Positions 14,307 through 25,128 of a stretch of 64,000 bases of DNA are shown here, one piece after another. Origin of the DNA: Neurospora tetrasperma FGSC 2508 (lineage: Eukaryota; Ascomycota; Sordariomycetes; Sordariales; Sordariaceae); NCBI RefSeq assembly GCF_000213175.1, contig NW_009799099.1, positions 3,908,473-3,972,472 on the forward strand. Reading direction: 5' to 3'. The number at the start of each line of letters is the position of its first letter. Position 1 is the stretch's first letter. The position numbers and the translations under genes are program-made. The notes beneath the pieces were generated by a model. The model ran no database searches. It worked only from the letters and a program-made list of their open reading frames with translations, and was not told where the DNA came from.

Positions 14307-15330
14307 GACGCTAATAATAATTAGAGTAATTTAGTAAATTAGAGCCTAGAACCTAATAGACCTCCTATAATCTCTCTTTTAAGCTTACCTACTATATTTA
14401 ATAATTTAGTAAATTATATTAAAGTATCAGTTACTTTAGTTCCTCCTTCTGACTAATCTCTAATTTTAAACATTGATAAATAATTAGTAAATTAAATATA
14501 ATATATCCTATTATATATATATATAGAATTTATATTAAACTTTTTAATAGGACCGCAGTAATAAATTATTAGATCTTGCTAAGAATATAGTAGAATCGTT
14601 AAATTAAGAATTTAGCAAAGAGAAATTAGAACCTCCTTTCTTTTAAAAAGTAAATTAAATTTCCTATTTTTAGTTTACTTAAATATATATACTAAACTTA
14701 TATTAATTAATATAGGATACTACCCCTTTTATTATTAGCTATACAAAACCAAAGCGAACTATAATATAAGTAGTCAATTATTCTTCATAATTTAAGAAGA
14801 ATAGAAAGTGTAAATACAATTAAATTTATAAATATAAATATTAATATTAATAAATTTCCACCATCTAGTAGGTTTCCATTTAGTTTCTTCTTATATATAC
14901 TATATATACTAATACTTATAATTCTAATAGACGATACTCTCTTTTCGAATATATACGAGGTTATATTCGTAAATAAAATTTGTATATTTAATAAATACTA
15001 TAGTTTATTATAAATTATAATAGTTTAGGCTACCTTACTAGAATTAATATAGTATAATTTAATTACTTCCTGTTATAAAAAATATTAAGTTTATTAGTAA
15101 TAGTATAAGAGGGTTTATTCTCTCTACTGCTAACTAAATAATTAACTACTTACCTACTTTATACTATATACGTACTTATTATCCTTATTTATATACAATT
15201 TTAGAAAAGGCCTAATAGTCCTACTAAAACCAGATCACAGTATATTAATATAGTATTATATTATAATTAGATCTTTTACTATAATATATAAAAATTATAT
15301 GTTATCTTGTTATATAAAATGCATTAGAAG

Positions 15331-16967
15331 AACTTAACCAATACGCAAGTATAATTTATTAAAATAGCAGCTATTTACAGCAGTTTGCAGGCTTATCAAG
15401 CTGTCTGTGCAAAGAAGGTACCCGGATCGACTTAGCACGTGATCAGACCCATATTTTCTGATGCCCCCATTAACCGTCCCCAGAGCACCGCCGCCGAACC
15501 CCGGATCCTTGGGGCGGGGACTACAGTACGGTGCGGCCGGCGACACACTGTCGGCTTCCGATTGGCCGGGCACAGCGCCTCAAAAGTCGGAACTAATACG
15601 GCGGTTCATCCATTATTACGGTCGACGGCTACTCGTATACGGCTAGGCGCTCGGGGGCAGGGTAGGCGCTGAGGCACTGTAGGGTAGTGCTTACTTACTC
15701 GGTTCACTCCGAGTCTATGAATGTTTCCGTTAGTCTCGTATGGATTGAGTCGACCCGAGTCTTCGTGGAAGGTCTGCTTGGCCTTCTGATGGTCAGGTTT
15801 AAGAACATCTACCATATTGTAGGTGCGGTGTGGGACATTGGACTTTCCAGGCTGACGACTTTAGGTTGTCATCACAACCTGAATATCATTTTTCTTACTA
15901 AACCATTATACGGACCCTGTCTCGAGACGGCAACTGATGCCCCGAACGTGGTGTCATCGACTGACATGAAAGCCATCAGCAGCCACTTCAGCAATCACCC
16001 ATTACTGCCAAGTAGACGAGATGTCCCCCAGGGCGAGTCGACCCCACGGGGTCGAGGTACGTATATAACACCTCTCGTAGTGCGGTAGGAGAGTTGTTGG
16101 GATGGGTGATGTGATCGTTCTAGGTTCTCCTGGGATATTGACAATCATGAAACCTTGCTGGGCAATAAGGCTTAAGTATAGGTAACCGGCCTCTTACACG
16201 TGACGAATCTGACCTCAGGCTCCGTGGAGGTGCCTCAACCGCCATCCATGACACAACCTGATGTCTTTGACATCACGAAATGGGGATGCCCTGTGGCTGA
16301 AGATTGCATGGCTCAGCACTGGCAAGACTGGCTGGGTAGGTAGGAGGTATGTAGTGTAGCGGCGGCCTACACTGCAGCGGCGCTACAGTGGCCCATGCCT
16401 ACTGAGCCCGGCACCGAACCTTGTCGCCCACGCCGTGTTCCTGGATCGTCAACCTTCCAAAAGGTGGGACTCGAAAACAGGATGCCGCCTGCCCCAACCA
16501 CCGATGACCGGGCCGCGTCCAAGCTACAGTACCCCCCTCCCCCTCGCTGGACCATTTCTCTTCATGTGATTGTGGGTGTAGAATAGCTTCTGGAAAGACC
16601 AGAGAAAAGTGGACGATATACGACAGAAACAACAGATTATTCCAACCCTCTTTGAAAATACCATTCTTAGCGTCAGGCTATCCGTCTAGTCAAAGATTTC
16701 GACATCGAATTATGTGGCCTTTCACACTGGACAGCTCTCCGAAATACAGTTGACTACCGCAATTCAGGGTCCCCAAACACTTTCTTGTTCCCTCCAACAA
16801 TCAACATCCACACAACACTTTCGACCACGACTTCGACAGCTCGCCATTCAACCGATCCAAGCCATTGGCTACCAGACGGGCATAGCACATTATCTTCGCC
16901 ATTTCCGAAGTCCGTTCGATGTAGTCCGAGGCCCGAGCCACGAAGTACGAAGCTCAAAACCTCGACC
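15331..16967. other. Transition and 5' intergenic region before the dolichol kinase gene
   Basis: Composition changes from RIP-mutated to ordinary GC content at about 15,330. Several ORFs of 60-220 codons overlap here in different frames and both strands, most relying on non-ATG starts. None shows a recognisable domain, so I do not call a gene. The final 250 bases before 16,968 are rich in C and CA, as expected for a fungal 5' leader. Nothing else is supported. Confidence 0.5.
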
Positions 16968-19842
16968 ATGTCAGAGCATCTCCGACCTCCAATTTCAGCC
17001 CCATCCCACTCTCCGACTCTCCATGCAACCGACGTCAAATACGATCAGCAAGACCCCGAAGAAGACATTACCATCGGTACACGAACACCGAAACCTTACT
17101 ACCGTCAGAGCTTCGAGCTCCTCGAGCCCTCCGAACGACTCTTACACCGAGCAGCGACCGTGGCTCTGTCACAGCGTCAGCCCTCCTCTACATCAGCCCA
17201 CAACTCGAACCCGGCGAGCGATAGCGGTACCGAAGCAGACGATGAACATTTCCTCAAGGGACTGCCGGCCCCCAAAACCCGATCACACAAGGGCTTACGT
17301 GGGAAGAACGAGCCGCTGTCGGGTACATCAACACCCTTGCTTTCCCCCAACGCGCCAGATGAGGATGGACGAGACCCCGACCTGAACTCGAGATCTGGCT
17401 TTTCCATACGACTAAAAAGAAGTGAAGCCGAGAGAGCTCGTAGAAGGAAAGAAGTTGTTCGCCGTGGTGCCGAGGTACTGCTGCTTGTTTGTCAGGGGGT
17501 GCTGGTAGCGTCAAATCATGACGTGCAGCCTTTTATTCAAATATTTCGAAAAGGTACGTTGAGCTTTTGCTATTACAGTCATAACCTCAGCTAACATGTT
17601 TCCTGCAGAACTCTCCGCCTTGGGCTGGCTATTCTCGACACTACTTGCTCTTTATCCGCTGAGGCTCGTAGCTTGGGCATATCGTCGAGGCAACCCATCG
17701 AAACAGTTGCCTCTTTCTGTCCCTACTTCCTTCGATCCGGCTCCGGCGTTATACCCACAGCTTATACCGCTGTTCGTCTCGCTTCTTGTTGCACCAAATG
17801 TCGAGGGTGTTGTGTTGCCAAACGTGATTTTGAGCATCTGCTCGCTACCAAGACCGTTGATACCTGGCGCAGGATACTGGGAAGAGTACAGCTCTACACA
17901 GTGGCTTCTATCTTGCATTCCTCTTGTGGCGGGCGGCTCTGCTACGGATCCCGAGATCCTGACTTTGCTGTATCCCTTACACCAGACGCTATGCTTGCTC
18001 TTGCAGCAACTTACCACGACTAGTCTGCTGATTGCAGAATTGCAATTACTTTCCGTGGCCCTCATTAACGTCCTTTTACTGGCACGATCTCCCCAGGTCG
18101 TTATTTTGAAGGCACTTCTTTGGGGAGGTGGTCTCGGCATTATCGCGCTATGTGGTAAAGTCATCCAATGGGGTATCTCTTTGGCTAGAGTACCAAAGTG
18201 GCGCTTCAAACGTCCTTCTGTCTCCAAGTCTGGAAGTACATCTGGATTCTGGAAGTTCTTCAGAGCCGCCAAACGTACATACTATGATGGTAAAACCGAC
18301 AACGAGGAGGTATTAAGTGACTCCGACCATGTGGTTTCGGGCCATAATCGCAACCGAAGCTCCGCAACTCCTTCCTGGGATTTGGGCTTCTTAAAAGGAA
18401 GGACAAGGGCGGATAGCATCACCAGCGCTGAAGAGAACTCATTTCGTCAAGCCAATGGTGTGGATGTTCGCTTTGATGTGCAGGAGCCACCATCGCCTCA
18501 GCAGCCCTCTTCACGAAGGCATACATTGCCTTCTCTGGGTAGAATCACCAGCATTGTTCGGTCCCAAACCAGCACTCCTTCGGGTCGCCGGAAGCGTTCT
18601 GCCTCCTCCAGTGTACGCGCCTTCTTTTCCTTGACACAAGGACAAGCTGCTGTGAGGAAGTGGCTGTACGCCGGCTGGGTCTACGCTTGCATACTGATCG
18701 TCATTTTGGTGGGCGTTCGAGAATGTGTGGGACGATACGCTCTGGCTGAACACGAGCCCGTAGGGTGGGCGCTTGGTTATCTATTTGGCGACATTCCCGA
18801 GTTCAGGCTCGAGGTCGTCAAGGCGGGTCTTGAGAGATGGATCTGCCTCCCGATACGAGCCGATGATGAGGCTTCCGGCGCCTTGGGCGGCTGGGTTCAG
18901 TTGGTCCGGCAGTCTGTCTTTGGAGAAGCGAATACCCGTCTCCTCCTCAGCGGCTACTGGCTAGTCATCATCGTAATCGGCCTCGCCGTCGTGTTCCGCC
19001 TGTCGCCTTTTTACGAAGTTGATACACGTCGGAAGGTCTTTCATTTCATGATGGTCGCCATGTTCTTGCCTACCATCTTCATTGACCCAACATACATCGC
19101 TCTGGCTTTGTCGATCGTTCTCGCCATCTTCCTTCTGGTTGACCTTCTCCGAGCCAGCCAGCTCCCCCCTTTGTCTACGCCTATAGCCCAGTTCCTTACC
19201 CCATACGTCGATGGAAGAGACCTACGCGGCCCCGTCGTCATCTCGCACATCTTCCTCCTTATCGGATGCGCCATCCCTCTATGGCTCAGCTTAGCCGCAT
19301 TGCCGCGCATCGGAGAAGGCCCCTTAGTAGGATGGGAGGTCCCACTCCGTGACATCAGCATGGTCGCCGGAGTCGTATGTGTGGGACTAGGCGATGCGGC
19401 AGCTTCGCTGATCGGAAGGAGATGGGGTCACAGGAAGTGGCTTTGGGGAGGCGGCAAGAGCATTGAGGGAAGCATTGCGTTCGCGACAGCGGTGTTTGTG
19501 GGGTTGATGACGGCTAATGTTTGGTTGTTCGTTGGGGGCTGGCCCTCGACTGTTGGCACGCTTTCTACGGTTGCCCGGGAAGCGGAACTTAATGATGGCT
19601 TTGGATCGAGCGAGGGTGCGGCCGCGGGTGTCGGCGAGCTGGCGATGGATATAATCGGGAGGTTATGGGAAGCCTTGTCTCAATTGCCAAAGGCATCGTG
19701 GTCGACGACGGTGGTGAAGACGGCGGTATGTGCTTGCATGGCATCGCTCACAGAGGCGGTGTTGACAGGAGGTAATGATAATGTGGTCGTTCCGGTTGTG
19801 CTGTGGACTTGTGTCAAAAGCATGGACATGAATCTGAGGTAG
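16968..19842 (+). CDS. SEC59: Dolichol kinase (Sec59-like), multi-pass ER membrane protein
   Basis: Exons 16968-17553 and 17609-19842; the 55-bp intron has a GTACGT donor, a GCTAAC branch site and a CAG acceptor. The product is 939 aa. Dolichol kinase uses CTP to phosphorylate dolichol at the ER, the last step in making the lipid carrier for N-glycosylation, O-mannosylation and GPI anchors. The family signature is clear near residues 787-815: a GLGDAAASLIG motif followed by W-GG-KSIEGS, which forms the nucleotide site. Many hydrophobic spans surround it. The N-terminal 190 or so residues are polar and low-complexity, and a Ser/Arg-rich loop (about residues 400-540) separates two membrane blocks. 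The start is the first ATG in frame, in good context (CGACCATGT); the open frame extends upstream but without ATG. It converges on the GH76 gene. Confidence 0.88.
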
Positions 19843-20447
19843 TGCCAGAGTATGATACTCCTGTTTGTTATAGACGAAGAGATAGATAAGACTAGAAAAG
19901 TGTTACAAAATGTCCAATCTTGTGTGATGAGATCTGTTATCCATGATGATGGACTTGAAGCTACTCCTTAAAAAACCATCAACAACTTGAATCTCTTCCG
20001 CCTTATTTACGTCGTTACCGAGAAACTCACTGTCCACCTTGAACCTTTAAACTCTGCTTGTAGCACACACAGCAAGACCATCAGCTCCGATTCCGAACGG
20101 AAGATCGAACGACGCATGGTACGATGAACAACACTCAAGTCACAAGGTTCCGAGAATGGTTGCTCGAGGTACACTCAAAATTAACGCCGAATGCCTTACT
20201 TACATCATGCTGTTTTGGACAATGGTGGAAGCTAAGAATGAACAAAAGGCAGAAAAGTATCGGTCTTCACACCATCATGCAAAGCCTCCAACGCTGAAGT
20301 AAAGCTTTGAAGCAGTGTTTAAACCCAACAAGGAACTGAGGGGGGGAATAAAAGAAAGAGGCCTATATTGCGTGCCCCCATTCATCAAACACCAAAAAAA
20401 AAAAATCATGATATTTTCCACACTGGCTGAGCCCAACGCCCGGCTGC
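19843..20447. other. Intergenic region between two convergent genes
   Basis: These 605 bases carry the 3' ends of the dolichol kinase (+) and GH76 (-) genes. There are A-rich tracts (20391-20404) and no ORF worth calling. It presumably holds two polyadenylation regions. Confidence 0.6.
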
Positions 20448-22107
20448 TTAAATAGTCAAAAACACACTCCCGCCCACAATGCTAATAGCCAAAATCGCCG
20501 TCACGATGCCCGCACCAACCCGATCCGCCATCGTGATCGCCTTCAGCGACGCCAACCCTCCTTTCGACGCCGGATCCGTCACACCTGCTCCGGGATCACC
20601 CTTGGACGTGCCGCCCTGCGCCGCCGTGACGGGTCCCTTGGTCACATTGCCCACCCCCGTATGCGTCAAGGTATACATGACAGCCGACAAAGCGTTCATC
20701 TGCGCGCCAACACCAGCCCACCCGTCAAACGTCTCCGTCCACTTGAACCCGCACGCGGTCCCGTCGATGCCCTTGAAGCCTGGTTGGATGCCACCGCTGT
20801 CTACTTGCGGTGCTGCCGCCCCGACGGGCCCCGTACAAGTAGCGACGGCGGCGGCGGCGGTTGCGCGTATCCAGGGATTGATGCGTTCGTACGTGTAGGG
20901 CGCGACTTGCGAAGTTGATGATAGCCACCGCAGCAAATAGCCCTTGAACGTCTGCTGGTCAATGTTGCACTGGTACGGGTGTCCGTTGTTCGAAAATCCC
21001 GATTCGCAGTACCATTCCTTGATGATCTTGGTGTCGTTGGTCAGGAACTTGGCCTCGACGGCCCCCAACAGGCCGTCCACGCGGGTTTTCCAGGTCTCTT
21101 GTTCGGTGCCCGTCGAGATATTGTACATGAAGGCCGCGCCTTGGAGGAAGACGCCGATGTTGTAAGACCATACGTGTGGCCCGGAGTCGTTGCGGCACAC
21201 GTGTGTTGTCACGTCGAAGTGGGCGCCGTCTTTGACGTCGTATTCGTCCGTGATCAGGTTGATGGAGCGCTCCCAGTCCCAGGTGCGCGAGGCCCATTCG
21301 CCGTAGGAGCTGTTGCCTGTAAAGCGCGCAAGGCGTGCGCCAAGGTTGAAGAAGATACCGTTGGAGATACTGGGGGAAAGGGGGGGGGGAAAGTCAGTAT
21401 GCCGACACAGGAAAGTCGTTATAAAATGACGAAACATTCCAAGGGATCCCAAACAAAGTATCGCGAGTGCCTCTTGGCTTTCCCTTCCACTTACGAGTTT
21501 TTATAATCTTTGCCCGTCTGAAAGTCGTTGATAGCCCATCTGAGACCTCCGCCGCAGTTCAAGTCGTCCCAGCGCGAAGCCATCTGGTTGAAAACGGCCT
21601 GGACGAGCGCCAGCCATTGCGGCTGGTCCTCAGGTGGGTCTGGATACGCGTCCTCGGCCGCCATCATGGCCGTGATAGTCCAAAAGCCTACATCGTCGTT
21701 GGATGATGTTCGGGACTGGTTGGCGGGGTTGAAATCTCGGGCATCGCCTGCTTGGTGCACAATCGCCTGCGTCGTCACTTCCACATAAGATGTGTCGCCT
21801 GTAAGCCACCAATAGTCGACCATTGCGCCAAACATTGCGCCTGCTTCCCACCAGTAGTAAGGATCCGGCAAGTTTCCGGGTGTGTCGCCGGTGTTGTTTC
21901 CCGTGTAGTATTTCAGCATTCCGTATGCTATCGTAGCGGCGGCATCCTTGACCGATTCTGATCAGCGCCCGTGTTAGTAGGCGCGAGCGCGAACGAAGGG
22001 GGTGTTCAGTCAGGATCCTTACGGGTATCGTCGATGTCCATGGTGATGGCCGTCGCAGACTGGGCGAGCAGGCCCATCAGGCCACAGACCGCAACATTCC
22101 ACCTCAT
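20448..22107 (-). CDS. GPI-anchored GH76 mannan endo-1,6-alpha-mannosidase (DFG5/DCW1 family)
   Basis: Exons on the minus strand: 22107-22023, 21957-21495 and 21369-20448, with introns of 65 and 125 bp; product 489 aa. DFG5/DCW1 enzymes act at the plasma membrane or wall and are thought to process or transglycosylate alpha-1,6-mannan or GPI glycans so that wall proteins become attached. Visible features: a signal peptide (MRWNVAVCGL then LLAQSATA); the family segments AYGMLKYYTGN and YYWWEAGAMFG; the paired acidic segment NDDVGFWT with downstream MMAAED; and a hydrophobic C-terminus (AGIVTAILAISIVGG) after a Gly/Thr/Ser-rich stretch, typical of a GPI-attachment signal. The splice phases restore DDTQSVKDAA and KNSISNGIFF across the joins. 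Filamentous fungi usually carry several paralogues; which one this is cannot be told here. Confidence 0.9.
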
Positions 22108-23972
22108 GGCGGAGAGAGGGAACCGAGAGAACGAGGGACGACGAGATCACTGGAGCGTATAACGAAGGACGAGAGGGGCGCTGAAACGAGGGACGATGAG
22201 CGAAAGCCTTCACACAAGAAGTTGGACCGCTGGCAACAATAACAGAAGCGGCATACTCTTTTCACAGAGTATTTGTGTCGTTTAGTTAGAAAGACAGTGA
22301 AAACAGGAGAGAAAATAAAACTAGCGAGAGTAGGAACTGGAACGACGATGATGGGATGGAAGGATGGAAGTCAGTCAGACTGTGCCAAGCGAACGGAAGC
22401 ACGCGGAGCAAGACAAGAGACAAGCACTCTCAAAACCAACACTTGGGGGTCCAAACAGCCAAGCATTACAATGGTCTCAAAGGCAACAAGCCAAGGCCAG
22501 AACGGAACCAACAATAGACACCGATGAGGACCAGCACTTGCAACAGGGACCCCCGAGCCGCTAGAGAACCCTTGGCGTGGTACTGGCTAAACGCTTTTGA
22601 TGAAAGGATACTGTGTACATGATAGTGTCAGAACCACTGCCGGGGTTTGGGCCGCTGAGACGGTCTAGACGGGTACCTTTTTTGAAGGGTAGAGATCTAG
22701 AAATGTAACCGGGCCAGAACAACCTGTTCTCAGATTCCGCGTATTAACCAAGTCTACACACTGATCATCAGGGAGAATCTGGTCGACGGATAGAAGAATG
22801 CGGACAAGACATTGAAAACAAGGAACGCTGGAAAGAATAGCAGTGCGAGCAATGTGACGACGTAGCCACAGCTCGGATTGGAACTTAGATTGGCTGAAAT
22901 TGAGTTTGGCGAACCATCACGATGGGGGTTCGTGTCGAGCCAAGACATTGGCAAAATTGGCAGAGTCGGGAGGATTGACAAAGGATGAAAGTGGTGCAAA
23001 GGGCTTAAATAGCAGCCTCTCAACAACACAACTGGTGCCCTAGAACGGTGGGAACCATGCCTTTTTCTGACCTTCGATTTCATGTGGAAGGGGGGAAAGC
23101 ACGTGGCAAAGTTGAAGAGACTCCAGTTCTTGATATTAGTGTAAACTGCTTCATCTGAATAATTTGGAAATCCAGATTATCCATACTGTACGATTCGTTA
23201 GTGCAGTATGTAAAGCGCTTGAGCGTTGACCTCTTTCCCCCAGAAAGTAACCCTGTAATTTGTCATGCTTGGCGAGGCCAAGGGAATCTGAGACTTGAAC
23301 TGGGCTTTGACATTAGTAGAACACAGCCACGATTGAATAACCATGTTTCTGTATGAAAGTCGTGTTCGTTTGTCTTCATTCATCAACGCGCAGAAATCCA
23401 AATGGTTGGGTGAAACAGTAAGGCATAAGGTTGAGACCACCCTCGCCGGCAGTGTTTGGAAACCCCTGAACCGTGCAGATGTGTCAAACACCTGGGTTGT
23501 GGTAGTGACCAGATGTTAGCACAAGCGCCAAAATATTTGTGAAGAGAGAGATCCACGTTAAAAGATTTCAATGAAAAATTCAAACATATCCATAGCATCC
23601 ATAAATTTCCATATTGGCATATTAGTCATTGATCGCCATTAGTAAAGGTCGATGGTTGTTTAAAACTGTGATCCTTGTGGTGCCCTTTGAAGCAGTCTGG
23701 ACTTGACGCCAAGACCGGACGATGTTGATCGGACCCGAAAAGGCCAAGGGTCAACCTGGCGGCTAGCTTCGATTGCAATGCTGCATGCGATTCAGCACCC
23801 AAACCTCTGATGTAATCCAAGTAATCTGTATTGTTGTCAAGCCGTCCGAATCGATGTCCGGTGATCTTGAGCTGCGAATAAATTGCATTTCGTCGAGATC
23901 GTAATAGAAGGCACTACGCTTTTGCGCCAAAAGTTCCGTATATCACCAAGAGATGTCGTTCCTTTTGTCTGT
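22108..23972. other. Intergenic region, about 1.9 kb
   Basis: It contains the promoter of the GH76 gene and the 3' flank of the NAP-family gene. One small ORF with a hydrophobic C-terminal half (22754-23083, minus) is listed separately at low confidence. Other ORFs lack recognisable features. No RNA gene or repeat was recognised. Confidence 0.5.
22754..23083 (-). CDS. Possible small single-pass membrane protein, unrecognised
   Basis: A 109-codon ATG-started frame without introns; an inner ATG at 22948 would give 64 aa. The C-terminal part has one clear hydrophobic span (VVTLLALLFFPAFLVFNVL) ending near the stop, and the N-terminal part is basic and Pro/Ser-rich. I recognise no family. It sits alone in a 1.9-kb gap, and chance ORFs of this length exist nearby, so it is only a candidate. 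Confidence 0.2.
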   Translation of the reverse strand: MKSKVRKRHGSHRSRAPVVLLRGCYLSPLHHFHPLSILPTLPILPMSWLDTNPHRDGSPNSISANLSSNPSCGYVVTLLALLFFPAFLVFNVLSAFFYPSTRFSLMISV

Positions 23973-25128
23973 TTACGCCTTGCGCTTCTTGGCCGGCCTG
24001 GCGTCGGCATCATCCTCCTCATCGTCCTCATCAGCATCATCGTCATCGTCATCTTCAAAGTCGTCGTCGCTTGCCAACTCCTGTTCTTGTGCTTGGGCTG
24101 TAATGTGTTAGCAAAAATGCATAAACAGGGGGCAAGGTATAGATGTTTCTTACTGAAGTACTTGATAGCACCGGGCCACAGGTCGTCTGAGAGAGCAAGT
24201 GCAAGGCTGTCGCCATCCGGAAAGATCTCCAACTCGATCTCATCCTCCTCCTCCTCCTCCTCCTCCTCCTCCTCCTCCTCCTCCTCTTCCTCGTCTTCCT
24301 CCTTCTTGCTTTCACCGGCCTCTGCGGTAGCCTTTCTGGCTTGTCGCTTTTCTTGAAGCTTTTCAATGGCTGCCTTGTTTTCCTCGGCAGATACTCTCCT
24401 GCCCCTGTAGCCGAACCAGGCAAAGAAGCTAAGGCCTCCGAGCCCAATTTTCTCAATCTGGTTTTTGAGTTCCTTTTGCTTGTCCGTGAAATCCTCGCCC
24501 TTGACGGTGGACCAATGGTTGCCAGCAGCCTTCTCCTCTTCCCAGACGGCGTTGACCAAGCCGAGCAGGCCACTCGTAAGGTCCTTGCCCTTCTTCCACT
24601 TGATGTTCACCGGCTCGCTGACCAAGCCTGTCCAACCGCCTTTGCTTCTGCGCGACCAGAATTTCTTCTCCAGCACCTTGTCCTCGAAGTACTCGTTTTC
24701 GGCAAATTCGAAACGGAAGAGGACGCTACGGGGGTCTCCGGAGCCACCGTTCTCGATTTCGAAGTGGGAGACAGAAAAGGAAGAGAGAGACGATAGCAAG
24801 AGGGCGGAGTCTTGGGGTTGGATGTACTCGTCAATGTCTTGTGGCGCCTGCTCGAAAACCAGGGGCCAAAAGTTGGGGATCTGGGCTACGACCTTCTCAC
24901 GCTTCTCGTAGAGGGGGCGGGACAGCTGGACCTGCTGGCGGACTTTCAGATGAGACATGTTAGTAATGAGCGATATGCAAACACAAGAAAGCGACAAAAA
25001 TGGTGGGGAGACGAGGAGCATGTAGGTAGAAAAGCAAACTTACTAATCTCGGTCTCGACATCCTCGAATTCGTTCTCGAGATCGCGCAACTCCTCGTAAG
25101 TCACGGAGGTTTCTGCCGGGGAAGCCAT
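23973..25128 (-). CDS. SET/Vps75-type nucleosome assembly protein (NAP family histone chaperone)
   Basis: Exons on the minus strand: 25128-25044, 24942-24154 and 24097-23973, with introns of 101 and 56 bp, both with CTAAC branch sites; product 332 aa. NAP-family proteins bind H2A-H2B or H3-H4 and pass histones to and from DNA in the nucleus. Visible: an N-terminal dimerisation helix (ELRDLENEFEDVETEI continuing to IRQQVQLSRPLYEKRE), the hallmark IPNFWPLVF, a FAENEYFED beta-strand segment, and SFFAWF, which together match the SET/Vps75 branch rather than canonical NAP1. A long Glu run encoded by a (TCC)n tract lies inside the domain, followed by DDLWPGAIKYF. The short last exon supplies an Asp/Glu-rich tail ending in the nuclear-signal-like PAKKRKA. 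The joins give KYFTQAQE and TEIIRQQ. Confidence 0.87.
24238..24290. repeat. (TCC)n trinucleotide repeat encoding poly-Glu
   Basis: About 17 near-perfect TCC triplets within the middle exon of the NAP-family gene encode a run of Glu on the minus strand. Such tracts expand and contract easily, so length probably varies between strains. Acidic stretches suit histone binding, so variation may be tolerated. Confidence 0.85.

Larger units (their letters stand above)
1..15330. repeat. AT-rich RIP-mutated repeat block (heterochromatin-like)
   Basis: The block is extremely AT-rich and dominated by TpA steps, with stop codons in all frames; only one open frame of any length (10403-10633) survives. Scattered CpG-rich remnants persist (about 4910-5000, 11160-11260, 11575-11615, 11740-11800), as expected if CpA rather than CpG was the mutated dinucleotide. 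This is the pattern left by repeat-induced point mutation, the premeiotic C-to-T process known in Neurospora and relatives that acts on duplicated DNA. The right edge at about 15,330 is abrupt. Apart from the LINE listed separately, I could not assign the decayed sequence to an element family. It is probably a heterochromatic, methylated island or part of a larger one running off the left edge; that part is inference. Confidence 0.9.

Noticed and set aside
16714-17385. A 223-codon ORF overlapping the first exon of the dolichol kinase gene
   Set aside because: It starts at GTG and overlaps the spliced frame that joins in phase to the conserved kinase exon.
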